From: Geodermatophilus tzadiensis
Lineage (GTDB): Bacteria > Actinomycetota > Actinomycetes > Mycobacteriales > Geodermatophilaceae
Assembly: GCF_003002915.1 (NCBI RefSeq)
Contig: NZ_PVTG01000010.1
Span: 62,001-126,000, forward strand
DNA length: 64,000 nucleotides
Reading direction: 5' to 3'
The notes beneath the pieces were generated by a model. That model was given only the letters and a program-made list of their open reading frames with translations, was not told the origin of the DNA and ran no database searches. Shown here piece after piece: positions 31,111 through 39,433 of this stretch; the first letter of the stretch is position 1, and the number at the start of each line of letters is the position of its first letter. A program made the position numbers and the translations under genes.

Positions 31111-32820
31111 TCAGGCGACGACGTCGAGGTCGATGAGCAGCCGGCCGTCCTCGCCGCGGACGAAGGTCACCGCGTGCGTCTCCACCCGCCGCTCCCCGGG
31201 GTTGAGGAACTCGACGTCGGTGGTGGCGGTGACGGTGTCGCCCTGGTCGCTGACGTCGCGCACGTCGAGCAGGTCGACCTCCGACCAGCGGCCGAAGAAG
31301 TCCGCGTAGTAGTCGTAGCTCGCCCGCGACCGCAGTGTCGGGCCGGTGAGCTCGTAGGCCCCGGCGGTGTCGCCGGGCAGCAGCTCGTAGTACTGCTCCA
31401 GCGTCTGCTGCGCCGCCGTCGCCGGGTCGGCGGCCGCGGACGTCGCGGTCGGCGCGGGGGACTCCGAGCTCGCCTCGGCGGAGGTCTGCTCCGCCGACGG
31501 CGACGGGGTCTCCGGCCCGGCGGTGTCCGCCGGGGCCCCGTCGCTCGCCTCACCCGTCGCGCCACCGGTCGCCGAGGGCGCCGCGGACGACGAGGTCCCC
31601 GCGCCGGCCTGCGGGTCGGCGCCGTCGTCGCGCAGGCCCGCCCACGCCAGCACGCCGGCGATCGCCAGGGCCACCAGGGCGAGCAGCGCCACCAGCCGCG
31701 GACGGCGCCGGCGCGGCCGGGGGCCGACCAGCGGGCCGGAGCGCTCGGCCGGCGCCGGTCCGGCGGCGGGCAGGTCGGTGCGGGTGTCGCCCCGGGGCGC
31801 GGTCCCGGCCTCGGTCGAGGGCTCGGGCTGGGCCATCGGCACGGGCGGGCCGGCGGGCGTGGGCGGGGAGACCGGCGGCAGGGGGGCCCCGGGCGTCGCC
31901 GTCGCGTCGGGGCGCGCGGCCTCCGTGGGTCCCGGCCGCAGGTCCGTGCGCGCCAGCAGCACCGTCGTCGTGTCGCCGTCGCGGCCGGCGGCGAGCTTGG
32001 CCAGCTCGTCGCGCACCTCGGTCATGCCCGGCCGGGCCGCCGGGTCGGCGGCGAGCATCCGGGTCAGCGGCCGGGTCAGCGACCCCGCCCGCCGCGGCGG
32101 CCGGACCTCCCCGCCGGCCACCTTGTGCAGCAGGCGCAGCGCGTTGTCGTCCATCCCGAACGGCGGCTGGCCCTCCAGGCAGGTGTAGAGCGTCGCGCCG
32201 AGCGAGAACACGTCGCTGGCCGCGGACATCTCCACGCCCTGCGCGACCTCGGGCGCCAGGAAGGCCGGCGTCCCGGTGATCTGGCCGGTCTGCGTGAGCG
32301 TGACGTCGCCCGCGGCGTGCGAGATGCCGAAGTCGGTGATCTTCACCAGGCCCTGGACGCGCGGGCCCTCGCCGATGAGCACGTTGCCCGGCTTGACGTC
32401 GCGGTGCACGATCCCCGCCGCGTGCACGGCGGCCAGCGCGTCGGCCAGCTGGGCGCCGATCTGGGCGACCTGGTCGTGCCGCAGCACGCCCTCCTGGGTG
32501 AGCACCGCGGCCAGGCTGCGCGAGGGCAGGTACTCCATGACCAGGTACGGGATGCCGTCCTCGAGCACGACGTCGTAGACGGTGATGGCGTGCGGGTGGC
32601 TGAGCCGGGCGGCGATGCGCCCCTCCCGCAGGGCGCGCTGCCGCTGCTCGTCGCCGAGGCCGGGGCTGGTGCCCGCCGGCAGCAGGATCTGCTTGACGGC
32701 GATCTGCCGGCCGAGCAGCTCGTCGCGGCCGAGCCAGACCGAACCCTGACCGCCGCCGCCGATCTGCGTGAGCAGCCGGTAGCGGGCCGCGACGAGGCGG
32801 CCCGGGGCGGTGGTGGTCAC
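31111..32820 (-). CDS. Membrane serine/threonine protein kinase (PknB-like kinase domain)
   Basis: A 569-residue receptor-like kinase. The N-terminal kinase domain (about 12-275) has the Gly loop IGGGGQGSVW, Lys 43 in AVKQ, HRDVKPGN at 139-146, DFG at 163-165 and GTPAFLAPE. A Pro-rich linker leads to a basic stop and a membrane helix (LVALLALVALAIAGVLAWAGL). The outer part has a Ser/Ala/Thr/Pro-rich stalk and a C-terminal NTF2-like domain of about 110 residues (TLEQYYELLPGDTAGAYELT). No PASTA repeats are present, so it is not PknB proper. GTG start. Confidence 0.87.
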   Translation of the reverse strand: MTTTAPGRLVAARYRLLTQIGGGGQGSVWLGRDELLGRQIAVKQILLPAGTSPGLGDEQRQRALREGRIAARLSHPHAITVYDVVLEDGIPYLVMEYLPSRSLAAVLTQEGVLRHDQVAQIGAQLADALAAVHAAGIVHRDVKPGNVLIGEGPRVQGLVKITDFGISHAAGDVTLTQTGQITGTPAFLAPEVAQGVEMSAASDVFSLGATLYTCLEGQPPFGMDDNALRLLHKVAGGEVRPPRRAGSLTRPLTRMLAADPAARPGMTEVRDELAKLAAGRDGDTTTVLLARTDLRPGPTEAARPDATATPGAPLPPVSPPTPAGPPVPMAQPEPSTEAGTAPRGDTRTDLPAAGPAPAERSGPLVGPRPRRRRPRLVALLALVALAIAGVLAWAGLRDDGADPQAGAGTSSSAAPSATGGATGEASDGAPADTAGPETPSPSAEQTSAEASSESPAPTATSAAADPATAAQQTLEQYYELLPGDTAGAYELTGPTLRSRASYDYYADFFGRWSEVDLLDVRDVSDQGDTVTATTDVEFLNPGERRVETHAVTFVRGEDGRLLIDLDVVA

Positions 32821-32863
32821 CGGAGCGCCTTACCCCCGGGAGCGGTCCGGTCGAACCTGCAGG

Positions 32864-33211
32864 TCAGACCGAACTGGGGACGCCGTAGCGGCGGGCGTAC
32901 TCCTCCTGCGCGCCGGAGGGAAGCGCGTCGTACAGCTCGCCGAGCTCGGCCACCGCGTCGGGCGCCAGGTCGTCGAAGAGCCGCTCCCAGGTGGGCGGCT
33001 CGTCGTAGCTGCGGGTGAGCAGCAGCTCCCACGCCTGTGCCTGGCGGTCGCGCTTGCTGCGCTCGGCCACGAACTCCGAGAGGTAGCGGTCCTTGGCCGC
33101 CGCCTTCTCCTCGCGGGTCGCCGAGGGCGGCAGCCCGGCGGGGTCGGCGCCGTGCAGGACGGCCACGATGGCCGCCACGACCTCCGGTCTGACCTGCCCC
33201 GGATCGCTCAT
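32864..33211 (-). CDS. Uncharacterised 115-aa protein
   Basis: I do not recognise this family. It is a soluble-looking, charged protein (SDPGQVRPEVVAAIVAVLHGADPAG, then EEKAAAKDRYLSEFVAERSKRDRQAQAWELL), rich in helix-forming residues and without membrane segments or Cys. It lies 43 bp upstream of the kinase gene on the same strand and may share its mRNA. Codon use matches its neighbours, which supports a real gene. Confidence 0.65.
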   Translation of the reverse strand: MSDPGQVRPEVVAAIVAVLHGADPAGLPPSATREEKAAAKDRYLSEFVAERSKRDRQAQAWELLLTRSYDEPPTWERLFDDLAPDAVAELGELYDALPSGAQEEYARRYGVPSSV

Positions 33212-33416
33212 CCGTCCTGCCTCCTCCTCGCCCCGGGACCAGCTGCGTGTGTCGTCGCCTCGGTGAGGCGTGCGGTGTGGACGCCCTCGCTGACGTCCGA
33301 CGGGACGGCGCGGGGTCGTCGCACACTCCCGTGAGGGGTCCAGCCTGCCCCGTGCCGGGCGCGCGGACCACCCGGGGCGGCACGCGGTGTCCGCCGGGCC
33401 CCGGACGACGGTCCGC

Positions 33417-33422
33417 TACCAT
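33417..33422 (+). promoter_or_regulatory. -10 box of tRNA-Ser(GGA)
   Basis: TACCAT (TANNNT) ends 11 nt before the mature tRNA. No clear -35 is seen. The preceding intergenic region (33212-33416) shows nothing else I can name. Confidence 0.4.
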
Positions 33423-33433
33423 CGGCGGGCACG

Positions 33434-33518
33434 GGAGGATTCGCCTAGTGGCCTATGGCGCTCGCTTGGAAAGCGGGTTGGGGGCAACCCCTCGGGAGTT
33501 CGAATCTCCCATCCTCCG
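33434..33518 (+). tRNA. tRNA-Ser(GGA)
   Basis: Acceptor arms GGAGGAT (33434-33440) and ATCCTCC (33511-33517), discriminator G. Anticodon loop TTGGAAA gives GGA. Long variable arm, GGAG/CTCC T-arm with TTCGAAT. CCA is not encoded. Confidence 0.95.
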
Positions 33519-33524
33519 CACGTC

Positions 33525-33561
33525 GGCGACGGGCCCCGGCAGGCAGCCGGGGCCCATCGCC
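33525..33561. terminator. Terminator between tRNA-Ser(GGA) and the EamA gene
   Basis: A 16-bp stem (33525-33540 with 33546-33561; core GGGCCCCGGC/GCCGGGGCCC) with a single mismatch and a 5-nt loop lies between convergent genes. Confidence 0.75.
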
Positions 33562-33563
33562 GT

Positions 33564-34535
33564 TCAGGCCCCCGTCGCCTCGACCGCCCGGCCCCGGCCC
33601 CGGCCGCCCAGCTCGCGCAGGTAGAGCCCCGAGACGGCGGCCAGCAGCAGCAGCCCCCCGGCGGCGGCGGCCGGCGCCAGGCGCTCACCGAGGAACACCG
33701 TGGCCAGGACGGTCGCCGTCAGCGGCTCGAGCAGCGTGACGATCGACACCACCGCACCCGGCACGCTGCGCACCCCGGTGAAGAACAGGCCGTAGGCCAG
33801 CGCGCTGGGCACCAGCCCGAGGTAGAGCAGCACGGCCAGCGCCACCCCGTCGGTCGGGACGGTCAGCCCCTCGGCGAGGACGACCGGCGTCAGCAGCAGC
33901 GCCCCGAGCACGAACCCGACGAGGGTGACCGGGGTGCCGGCCGGCACCCCGCCCCCGGACAGCGTGACGACGGCGTAGCCCAGCGCCGAGCCGGTGGCCG
34001 TGAGTGCGCCGAGCAGCACCGTCGTCCCGGTGTCGGCGCCCGCGGAGACGCCGACGAGCAGGGTGAGCCCGACGAGGGCGACGCCGAGCACGAGGAGGGT
34101 CGCGCGGCTGGGCCGGCCGTGCCCGAGCAGCGCGCCGCCGACGGCGACGAGCAGCGGCGCCACGCCGAGGGCGACCAGCGTGGCGATGCTCACGCCGGCC
34201 AGGGCGACCGCGGAGAAGAAGGCGAGCTGGTAGGCGGCCAGCCCGGCGCCGATGAGGACCAGGCGGACGGCGACCGGGCGGGTCACCCGGACGGCCGGAC
34301 CGCAGCGCCGGCCGCCCACCGCCCAGGCCGCCAGCAGGGCCACCGCGCCGATGGCGAGGCGGTACCAGGCGATGTCGAGGGCGGACAGGCCGCTGCGGTC
34401 GGCGACGACGCGGCCGGACAGGCCCGCGGTGCCCCAGCACAGCGAGGCGAGGACGACGAGCAGGAAGCCGCGGTCGGCCGCGGAGGACCGGCGGCGGACG
34501 GCGGGGGACGAGGAGGGGGACGAGGCGGTGGACAT
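33564..34535 (-). CDS. EamA/DMT-family transporter
   Basis: A 323-residue protein with ten predicted membrane helices in two EamA repeats (first GFLLVVLASLCWGTAGLSGRVV, second starting LLGALTATGSALGYAVVTL). The AYGLFFTGVRSVPGAVVSIVTLLEPLTATVLA stretch is typical of drug/metabolite exporters such as RhtA/YdcZ-type amino-acid or metabolite efflux. Substrate unknown. A short leader ORF and stacked hairpins precede it, suggesting control by attenuation. The message would be read from the region shared with the SRP RNA promoter. Confidence 0.85.
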   Translation of the reverse strand: MSTASSPSSSPAVRRRSSAADRGFLLVVLASLCWGTAGLSGRVVADRSGLSALDIAWYRLAIGAVALLAAWAVGGRRCGPAVRVTRPVAVRLVLIGAGLAAYQLAFFSAVALAGVSIATLVALGVAPLLVAVGGALLGHGRPSRATLLVLGVALVGLTLLVGVSAGADTGTTVLLGALTATGSALGYAVVTLSGGGVPAGTPVTLVGFVLGALLLTPVVLAEGLTVPTDGVALAVLLYLGLVPSALAYGLFFTGVRSVPGAVVSIVTLLEPLTATVLATVFLGERLAPAAAAGGLLLLAAVSGLYLRELGGRGRGRAVEATGA

Positions 34536-34572
34536 GACGCTCCTGGGCGCTGGTGCCGGACGGGGAGGCGGT

Positions 34573-34638
34573 CCGGAGCACGGCGCAGCGGCGGCCGGCG
34601 GGCGCGCCGGCCGCGGGTCTCAGCCCGCGGTGCTCCGG
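34573..34638 (-). promoter_or_regulatory. Probable attenuator hairpins in the EamA leader
   Basis: Three perfect pairings lie between the leader ORF and the gene: outer 34573-34581 with 34630-34638 (9 bp), inner 34593-34600 with 34605-34612 (8 bp, GGCCGGCG) and 34611-34617 with 34624-34630 (7 bp, CCGCGGG). The two inner stems share bases 34611-34612 and the outer shares 34630, so they partly exclude each other, as expected for attenuation. Confidence 0.5.
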
Positions 34639-34639
34639 G

Positions 34640-34684
34640 TCAGGAGCGGGGCGGGGGCAGGACGAGGGCGCGCCGGGGCGTCAT
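34640..34684 (-). CDS. Putative leader peptide (14 aa) of the EamA gene
   Basis: An ATG-to-TGA frame encodes MTPRRALVLPPPRS. A minus-strand TAGGCT (34693-34698) lies 8 nt before the ATG, so the message could be leaderless. The stop is 1 nt before the first stem of the hairpin array. Consecutive Ala-Leu-Val-Leu and Pro-Pro-Pro codons could be sensing codons. It is too short to be sure of. Confidence 0.4.
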   Translation of the reverse strand: MTPRRALVLPPPRS

Positions 34685-34713
34685 GGGGCCGGAGCCTACT
34701 GGCCGGCGTCCTC

Positions 34714-34719
34714 TACAGT
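34714..34719 (+). promoter_or_regulatory. -10 box of the SRP RNA gene
   Basis: TACAGT (TANNNT) lies 7 nt before the predicted 5' end of the SRP RNA. The divergent EamA leader -10 (34693-34698, minus) is beside it, so the two promoters overlap. Confidence 0.5.
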
Positions 34720-34726
34720 GGTGCGC

Positions 34727-34816
34727 AGACCCCTCGTGTGGCGTCACCCTGTGAACCTCCCCAGGGCCGGAAGGCAGCAAGGATAAGCGGGCTCTGGCGG
34801 GTGCGCGGGGGGTCCC
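34727..34816 (+). ncRNA. ffs: Signal recognition particle RNA (4.5S-type)
   Basis: The conserved core GGAAGGCAGCAAGGATAAGC lies at about 34770, between CCCCAGGGCC and GGGCTCTGGCGGG arms. GACCCC (34728-34733) pairs with GGGGTC (34809-34814), closing a hairpin of about 90 nt. A TTCTTTCCC stretch follows as terminator. This is the small bacterial SRP RNA that binds Ffh for membrane protein targeting. Confidence 0.92.
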
Positions 34817-34914
34817 TTCTTTCCCCCGGACGGTCGGCGACCCGCCGCCCGGCTTCCCTCCGACGACGACGGCACGGCACCCTGTGCTTGAAACGTCAAG
34901 GAGAGGAGCCCGCC

Positions 34915-35586
34915 GTGGCCCGTCGTCGTCGCGTGTGGTGGGTCGTCGGGGGCGCCGTCACGCTGCTCGTGCTCGGCCTGGTCCTCGGCCCGCTGGTGTA
35001 CGCCGCGTTCCAGGAGGACGCCGCGGCCGCCCCGACCGTGCAGGCCCAGCCCTCCGACGTCGAGCTGGCCGCCGACACCGACGGCACGTGGACCGTCGGC
35101 CCCGGCTCGTCGGCCGGGTACCGCGTCGACGAGGTGCTCAACGGCGCGAACGTGACCGTGGCCGGCACCACCGACCAGGTGACCGGCTCGGTCGTCGTCG
35201 AGGGCGGGGACCTGGCCACGGCCGAGGTCACGGTCGACGTCGCCGGCATCCGCACCGACGTCGGGCAGCGGGACGGCTACTTCCGCGACGGCGTCATGGA
35301 GGTCGGCACCTGGCCCACCGCGACGTTCGCCGTCCAGGGTCCGGTCGACCTGCCCGAGCTGACCGGCACGCCGGTGACCGTCCCGGTGACCGGCGAGCTC
35401 ACCCTGCGCGACACGACGCGGCCGGTGCGGACCGAGCTGGCCGTCGTCCGCACGGCCGAGGGCGTCGAGGTCTCCGGCGCCGTCCCGGTGGTCTTCGCCG
35501 ACTTCGGCATCACCCCGCCGGACCTGGGCTTCGTCCGGGTCGAGGACCGCGGCCAGGTGGAGTTCCTGCTCCGGCTGGCGCAGTGA
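34915..35586 (+). CDS. YceI-family protein with N-terminal membrane anchor
   Basis: A 223-residue protein. RRRRVWWVVGGAVTLLVLGLVLGPLVYAAF is a membrane anchor. The rest is a YceI lipocalin-like barrel: GTWTVGPGSSAGYRVDEVL, VDVAGIRTDVGQRDGYFRDGVMEVGTWPTATF and the final FADFGITPPDLGFVRVEDRGQVEFLL. YceI proteins bind isoprenoid-like lipids, and the domain would face outwards. The GTG at 34915 follows GAGGAG at 6 nt. It ends 56 bp before dnaX. Confidence 0.88.
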   Translation: MARRRRVWWVVGGAVTLLVLGLVLGPLVYAAFQEDAAAAPTVQAQPSDVELAADTDGTWTVGPGSSAGYRVDEVLNGANVTVAGTTDQVTGSVVVEGGDLATAEVTVDVAGIRTDVGQRDGYFRDGVMEVGTWPTATFAVQGPVDLPELTGTPVTVPVTGELTLRDTTRPVRTELAVVRTAEGVEVSGAVPVVFADFGITPPDLGFVRVEDRGQVEFLLRLAQ

Positions 35587-35630
35587 CGCGTCCGGCGTCC
35601 GGGTGCTGCCGGGACGTCACCCCGGGCACG

Positions 35631-35636
35631 TAACCT
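35631..35636 (+). promoter_or_regulatory. -10 box, leaderless promoter of dnaX
   Basis: TAACCT (TANNNT) is followed by 6 nt and then the GTG start of dnaX, with no ribosome-binding site. Confidence 0.5.
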
Positions 35637-35642
35637 CGCCGC

Positions 35643-37943
35643 GTGGCTCTGGCGCTCTACCGGAAGTACCGCCCGGCGACCTTCGCCGAGGTGGTCGGCC
35701 AGGAGCACGTGACCTCCCCGCTGGTCAACGCCGTCGACGGCGGCCGGATCAACCACGCCTACCTCTTCAGCGGCCCGCGCGGCTGCGGCAAGACGTCCTC
35801 GGCGCGGATCCTGGCCCGCTCGCTGAACTGCGAGCAGGGCCCGACGTCGACCCCGTGCGGAGTGTGCGCGTCCTGCGTCGCGCTGGCGCCCGACGGCCCC
35901 GGGTCGCTCGACGTCATCGAGATCGACGCGGCCAGCCACGGCGGTGTCGACGACGCCCGCGACCTGCGCGAGCGGGCGTTCTTCGCCCCGGTGAGCAGCC
36001 GCTACAAGGTCTACATCGTCGACGAGGCGCACATGGTGACCACGCAGGGCTTCAACGCCCTGCTCAAGGTGGTCGAGGAGCCGCCGGAGTTCCTGGTGTT
36101 CGTCTTCGCGACGACGGAGCCGGACAAGGTGCTCCCCACCATCCGCTCGCGCACCCACCACTACCCGTTCCGGCTGGTCCCGCCGACGACGCTGCGCGGG
36201 CTGCTGGAGAAGACCTGCGCCGCCGAGGGCGTGCAGGTCGAGCCCACGGTCTTCCCGCTGGTGGTGCGGGCCGGCGGCGGGTCGGTGCGCGACTCCCTGT
36301 CGATCCTCGACCAGCTGCTGGCCGGCGCCGGGCCCGAGGGCGTCACCTACGCCGGCGCCGTGGGCCTGCTCGGCGTCACCGACGACGCGCTGCTCGACGA
36401 GGCCATCGACGCGCTGGCCGCCTCCGACGCACCGGGCGTCTTCCGTGCCGTGGACCGGGTCGTCGAGGCCGGCCACGACCCGCGCCGGTTCGCCACCGAC
36501 CTGCTCGACCGGCTCCGTGACCTCATCGTGCTCGACGCCGTCCCCGACGCCGGCGGCAACGGGCTGCTCGACTGCCCGCCCGACCGGCTGGACCTGATGA
36601 GCCAGCAGGCCCGCGCGCTGGGCTCGGCGACGCTGTCGCGGATGGCCGACACCGTGCACGAGGGCCTCACCGAGATGCGCGGGACGACGGCGCCCCGGCT
36701 GCTCCTCGAGCTGGTCTGCGCCCGGATGCTGCTGCCGGCCACCGACGACTCCGCCGCCGCGACGCTGCAGCGCCTCGAGCGACTGGAGCGGCGGCTGTCG
36801 ATCGCCGGTGGCGGCGGCGCGGTCGCCGACGTCCCCGCGGACGTCCCGCCGGTCCGCGAGCCGGCCCGGCCCGCCCCCGCGCGGGAGGACCCCGCCCCCG
36901 CCGAGCGCGGCGGCCCGTCCCGGCGGGAGTACGTCCGCCCGTCGCAGCGCACCTCGGCGCCGGCTCCCCAGCAGGCCCCCCAGCAGGCCCCGGCCCCCCA
37001 GCGGGCCCCGGCTCCCCAGCCGGCACCGGCCGCCCCGGCTCCGGCTGCCGCGGCCGCTTCCGCCGGTGACGACTGGCCCGAGACGACCGCGCCCGGCTCC
37101 GCGGCGCCCCGACCGGCGCAGCCGGCCCCCGCCGCGGACGACGACTGGCCCGAGACCACCCCGCCAGGGTCGGGGGCCGGCCGTCCGGCGACGCCCCCGG
37201 CGCCGGCGGCCCGTGCCGGCGCGCGGGTGGCCACCGGCGAGCCGGACATCCCGCTGCCGCCCGAGCCCACCGACGACGAGGACTGGCCGCACGCCGCCCA
37301 GCCGGCCGCCGCCCGCGCCGCCGCGGACCGGGTGGCCCAGCCGCGCCCGCCGGCCTCGCCCCCGCGGGCGGCCGCGGAGTCCACGCCCGCCCCGCGCGGC
37401 GGGGAGCCGACGCCGGTGGTGTCGGCCGACCCCGAGGGTGCCGCCGCGGGTGGCGCCGGGGGCGACGGCGCGCTGACCACCAGCGACGTGCGGCGGGTGT
37501 GGCCCGAGCTGCTCGCCGTCGTCAAGCGGCACAAGCGCACCACCGAGGCGCTGCTGAAGAACGCCCAGGTGCACGAGCTGCGCGCCGGCGTGCTCACGCT
37601 GTCCACGGCCTCGCCCGCGCTCGCCCGCCGGATCGGCGACGACCTCAACAAGGACGTCCTCCGCGAGGCGCTCAACGAGCTGCTCGGGGTGCGCTGGAAG
37701 GTCGAGGCGGTCGTCGAGGGGGCGGCCGGCACCGGCGGCAGCCGCGGCGGCGGGGTGACGCCGGAGGTGGCCCGCGAGGCCGCCCGCGCCGCCGAGGCCG
37801 CCGAAGCGCGGGAGCTCCTCGCCGAGCGGGCCGCGGAGACCACCGCCGACGGCGAGCGGGAGCACGTGCCGGCGGTCGACCCGGAGCAGGCCGCCCTGGC
37901 GCTGCTGCGGGCCCAGCTCGGCGCCCGGCCGGTCGACTCCTGA
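35643..37943 (+). CDS. dnaX: DNA polymerase III subunits gamma and tau
   Basis: A 766-residue clamp-loader ATPase. Walker A GPRGCGKT at 44-51, zinc Cys 63, 72, 75, 78, DEAH at 127-130 and the SRC-type region ([11 protein letters not shown]) are present. It loads the beta clamp at the replication fork. A Pro/Ala/Gln-rich linker (about 400-600) holds three repeats of a D-D-W-P motif (near 474, 498, 543), followed by a C-terminal tau domain ([24 protein letters not shown]). No frameshift signal for a separate gamma form was noticed. GTG start, probably leaderless. ybaB and recR follow, a common set. Confidence 0.95.
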   Translation: MALALYRKYRPATFAEVVGQEHVTSPLVNAVDGGRINHAYLFSGPRGCGKTSSARILARSLNCEQGPTSTPCGVCASCVALAPDGPGSLDVIEIDAASHGGVDDARDLRERAFFAPVSSRYKVYIVDEAHMVTTQGFNALLKVVEEPPEFLVFVFATTEPDKVLPTIRSRTHHYPFRLVPPTTLRGLLEKTCAAEGVQVEPTVFPLVVRAGGGSVRDSLSILDQLLAGAGPEGVTYAGAVGLLGVTDDALLDEAIDALAASDAPGVFRAVDRVVEAGHDPRRFATDLLDRLRDLIVLDAVPDAGGNGLLDCPPDRLDLMSQQARALGSATLSRMADTVHEGLTEMRGTTAPRLLLELVCARMLLPATDDSAAATLQRLERLERRLSIAGGGGAVADVPADVPPVREPARPAPAREDPAPAERGGPSRREYVRPSQRTSAPAPQQAPQQAPAPQRAPAPQPAPAAPAPAAAAASAGDDWPETTAPGSAAPRPAQPAPAADDDWPETTPPGSGAGRPATPPAPAARAGARVATGEPDIPLPPEPTDDEDWPHAAQPAAARAAADRVAQPRPPASPPRAAAESTPAPRGGEPTPVVSADPEGAAAGGAGGDGALTTSDVRRVWPELLAVVKRHKRTTEALLKNAQVHELRAGVLTLSTASPALARRIGDDLNKDVLREALNELLGVRWKVEAVVEGAAGTGGSRGGGVTPEVAREAARAAEAAEARELLAERAAETTADGEREHVPAVDPEQAALALLRAQLGARPVDS

Positions 37944-37986
37944 CCCGCCACCGGGCCGCCGTCCCCCGGATGTCGGTGCGGCGGCC

Positions 37987-37992
37987 TACGCT
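37987..37992 (+). promoter_or_regulatory. -10 box, leaderless promoter of ybaB
   Basis: TACGCT (TANNNT) stands exactly 6 nt before the ATG, inside the 55-bp gap after dnaX. The gene may thus have its own leaderless message. Confidence 0.5.
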
Positions 37993-37998
37993 CGACGC

Positions 37999-38373
37999 AT
38001 GTTCCCCGGTGGTGGCCAGCCCGACCTGCAGGCGATCCTCCAGCAGGCCCAGCAGATGCAGCAGGCGCTGGCCGCCGCGCAGGAGCAGCTGGCCGCCGAG
38101 GAGGTCACCGGCTCGGCCGGTGGGGGTCTGGTCACCGCCACGATGACCGGCGACGGCGAGCTGGCCGCCGTCACCATCGCGCCGGCCGCCGTCGACCCCG
38201 ACGACCTGGAGACGCTGCAGGACCTGGTCGTCGCCGCGGTCCGGGACGCCTCCCGCCTGGCGAGCGAGCTGACCGCCGACCGCATGGGCCCGCTGGCCGG
38301 CGGCCTGGGCGGTGGCCTGCCCGGTGGCGGCCTGCCCGGCGCCGGCGGCGTCCCCGGGCTGCCCGGCGCCTGA
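37999..38373 (+). CDS. YbaB/EbfC nucleoid-associated protein
   Basis: A 124-residue protein. The helical N-terminus ([26 protein letters not shown]), the beta part [42 protein letters not shown] and the helix after it match YbaB/EbfC DNA-binding proteins, which dimerise on DNA. The tail from residue 100 is Gly/Pro/Leu-rich with GGG-L-PG repeats, as in other actinobacterial versions. Its position between dnaX and recR is the conserved one. Confidence 0.92.
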   Translation: MFPGGGQPDLQAILQQAQQMQQALAAAQEQLAAEEVTGSAGGGLVTATMTGDGELAAVTIAPAAVDPDDLETLQDLVVAAVRDASRLASELTADRMGPLAGGLGGGLPGGGLPGAGGVPGLPGA

Positions 38374-38408
38374 CCGGCGCCCGCCCACCCGACTTCTCGA
38401 GGAGCACC

Positions 38409-39008
38409 GTGTACGAGGGGGCCGTCCAGGACCTCATCGACGAGCTCGGCCGCCTGCCCGGCGTCGGGCCGAAGAGCGCCCAGCGCATCGCCTTCCACCT
38501 GCTGGCCGCCGAGTCCGCCGACGTCGGCCGGCTCGTCGCCGCCCTGCAGCGCGTGCAGGCCGAGGTCCGCTTCTGCGTGACCTGCTACAACGTCGCCGAG
38601 GCCGAGCAGTGCCGGATCTGCCGCGACCCGCGCCGCTCCGACGACGTCATCTGCGTGGTCGAGGAGCCCAAGGACGTCGTGGCGATCGAGCGCACCCGCG
38701 AGTTCCGCGGTCGCTACCACGTGCTCGGCGGCGCGATCAGCCCCATCGAGGGCGTCGGCCCCGACGACCTGCGGGTCAAGGAGCTGATGACCCGGCTGAT
38801 GGACGGCGCGGTGACCGAGCTGATCATCGCCACCGACCCCAACCTCGAGGGCGAGGCGACGGCGGCCTACCTCGCCCGGCTGGTCGGCCCCCTCGGGCTG
38901 GCGGTGTCCCGGCTGGCCAGCGGCCTGCCGGTGGGCGGCGACCTGGAGTACGCCGACGAGATCACGCTGGGCCGGGCGTTCGAGGGCCGCCGCCGCATCG
39001 ACGCCTGA
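38409..39008 (+). CDS. recR: Recombination mediator RecR
   Basis: A 199-residue protein with a helix-hairpin-helix (GVGPKSAQR at 18-26), a four-Cys zinc site (Cys 56, 59, 68, 71), and a Toprim domain ([14 protein letters not shown], then [12 protein letters not shown]). It works with RecF/RecO to load RecA at gaps. GTG start with GAGGAG at close spacing. Length is standard. Its stop is followed 2 nt later by a family A repeat. Confidence 0.95.
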   Translation: MYEGAVQDLIDELGRLPGVGPKSAQRIAFHLLAAESADVGRLVAALQRVQAEVRFCVTCYNVAEAEQCRICRDPRRSDDVICVVEEPKDVVAIERTREFRGRYHVLGGAISPIEGVGPDDLRVKELMTRLMDGAVTELIIATDPNLEGEATAAYLARLVGPLGLAVSRLASGLPVGGDLEYADEITLGRAFEGRRRIDA

Positions 39009-39075
39009 GTAAGGACCCCCTCGCCCCCCACCCCTCGCTCCGCTCGGGGCGGGCCCCTGCGAGGGGGCCGTCCCA
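39009..39075 (+). repeat. Family A palindromic element, copy 2
   Basis: AAGGACCCCC starts 2 nt after the recR stop. CCCCCTCGC (39016-39024) pairs with GCGAGGGGG (39059-39067), with GG/CC closure and bulged A at 39015. An inner stem CCCCTCG-type/CGGGG is also possible. It may serve as recR terminator. Confidence 0.8.
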
Positions 39076-39246
39076 TCCCCTCACTGGCTCGCGTCGGGGC
39101 CCTGCAGCGGGGCCGTTCCAGCACGTCACTCCGCTCGGGGCGGGTCCCTGCGAGGGAGCCGTTCCATCCCCTCGCCTTGCTCGCGGCGGGCCCCTGCAGG
39201 GGGGCCGACCGCCGCCAGCGGCGGGCTCCTGCAGCGCGGCCGCACG
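39076..39246 (+). repeat. Degenerate tandem copies of the right half of element A
   Basis: About four units of 35-48 bp follow copy 2, each with a GCTCG-like start, CGGG(C/T)(C/T)CCTGC, then GGGG(C/G)GCCG and often TTCCA (near 39094-39120, 39131-39165, 39181-39210, 39221-39240). They are alike but not identical. The rest of this gap up to 39433 (after 39247) holds the dpp promoter. Confidence 0.6.
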
Positions 39247-39336
39247 TCGTCCCCGCGCTGGTGGGGGCGGTGTCGGCAAGGTCACAGGATGGTGTCGATG
39301 GGCTGGCGCGGCTCACGACCCGCCGCTGCGCGGACC

Positions 39337-39342
39337 TAGGGT
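39337..39342 (+). promoter_or_regulatory. -10 box of the oligopeptide transporter operon
   Basis: TAGGGT (TANNNT) lies about 90 nt before the ATG of the binding-protein gene, leaving an 85-nt leader. No strong -35 is seen. Confidence 0.4.
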
Positions 39343-39433
39343 CCGACGCACGTCCGCGTGGCCTCCCGCCGTGCGGCCGCCCCAGTCGCAGACACCCGGC
39401 CCCGCGTGGGGTCGAGAAGGCAGGTCTCCCGCG

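Noticed and set aside
31111-32820. Kinase as PknB proper.
   Set aside because: No PASTA repeats are present; the outer domain is NTF2-like and there is no neighbouring FtsW/PBP/phosphatase set.
34605-34625. Possible TPP riboswitch: minus strand reads GGGCTGAGACCCGCGG, close to the thi-box GGCTGAGA.
   Set aside because: The second conserved half (CGAACCTGATC and TAATACC-like part) is missing, and the short match is inside a simple palindromic stem. The gene is an EamA exporter without thiamine context.
37060-37300. Programmed frameshift site in dnaX giving a short gamma form.
   Set aside because: No slippery A- or T-run was noticed in the linker, as expected in such GC-rich DNA; the frame is intact.
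39009-39246. CRISPR-like array after recR.
   Set aside because: Units are unequal, strongly decayed and hairpin-forming; there are no constant repeats with unique spacers and no cas genes.
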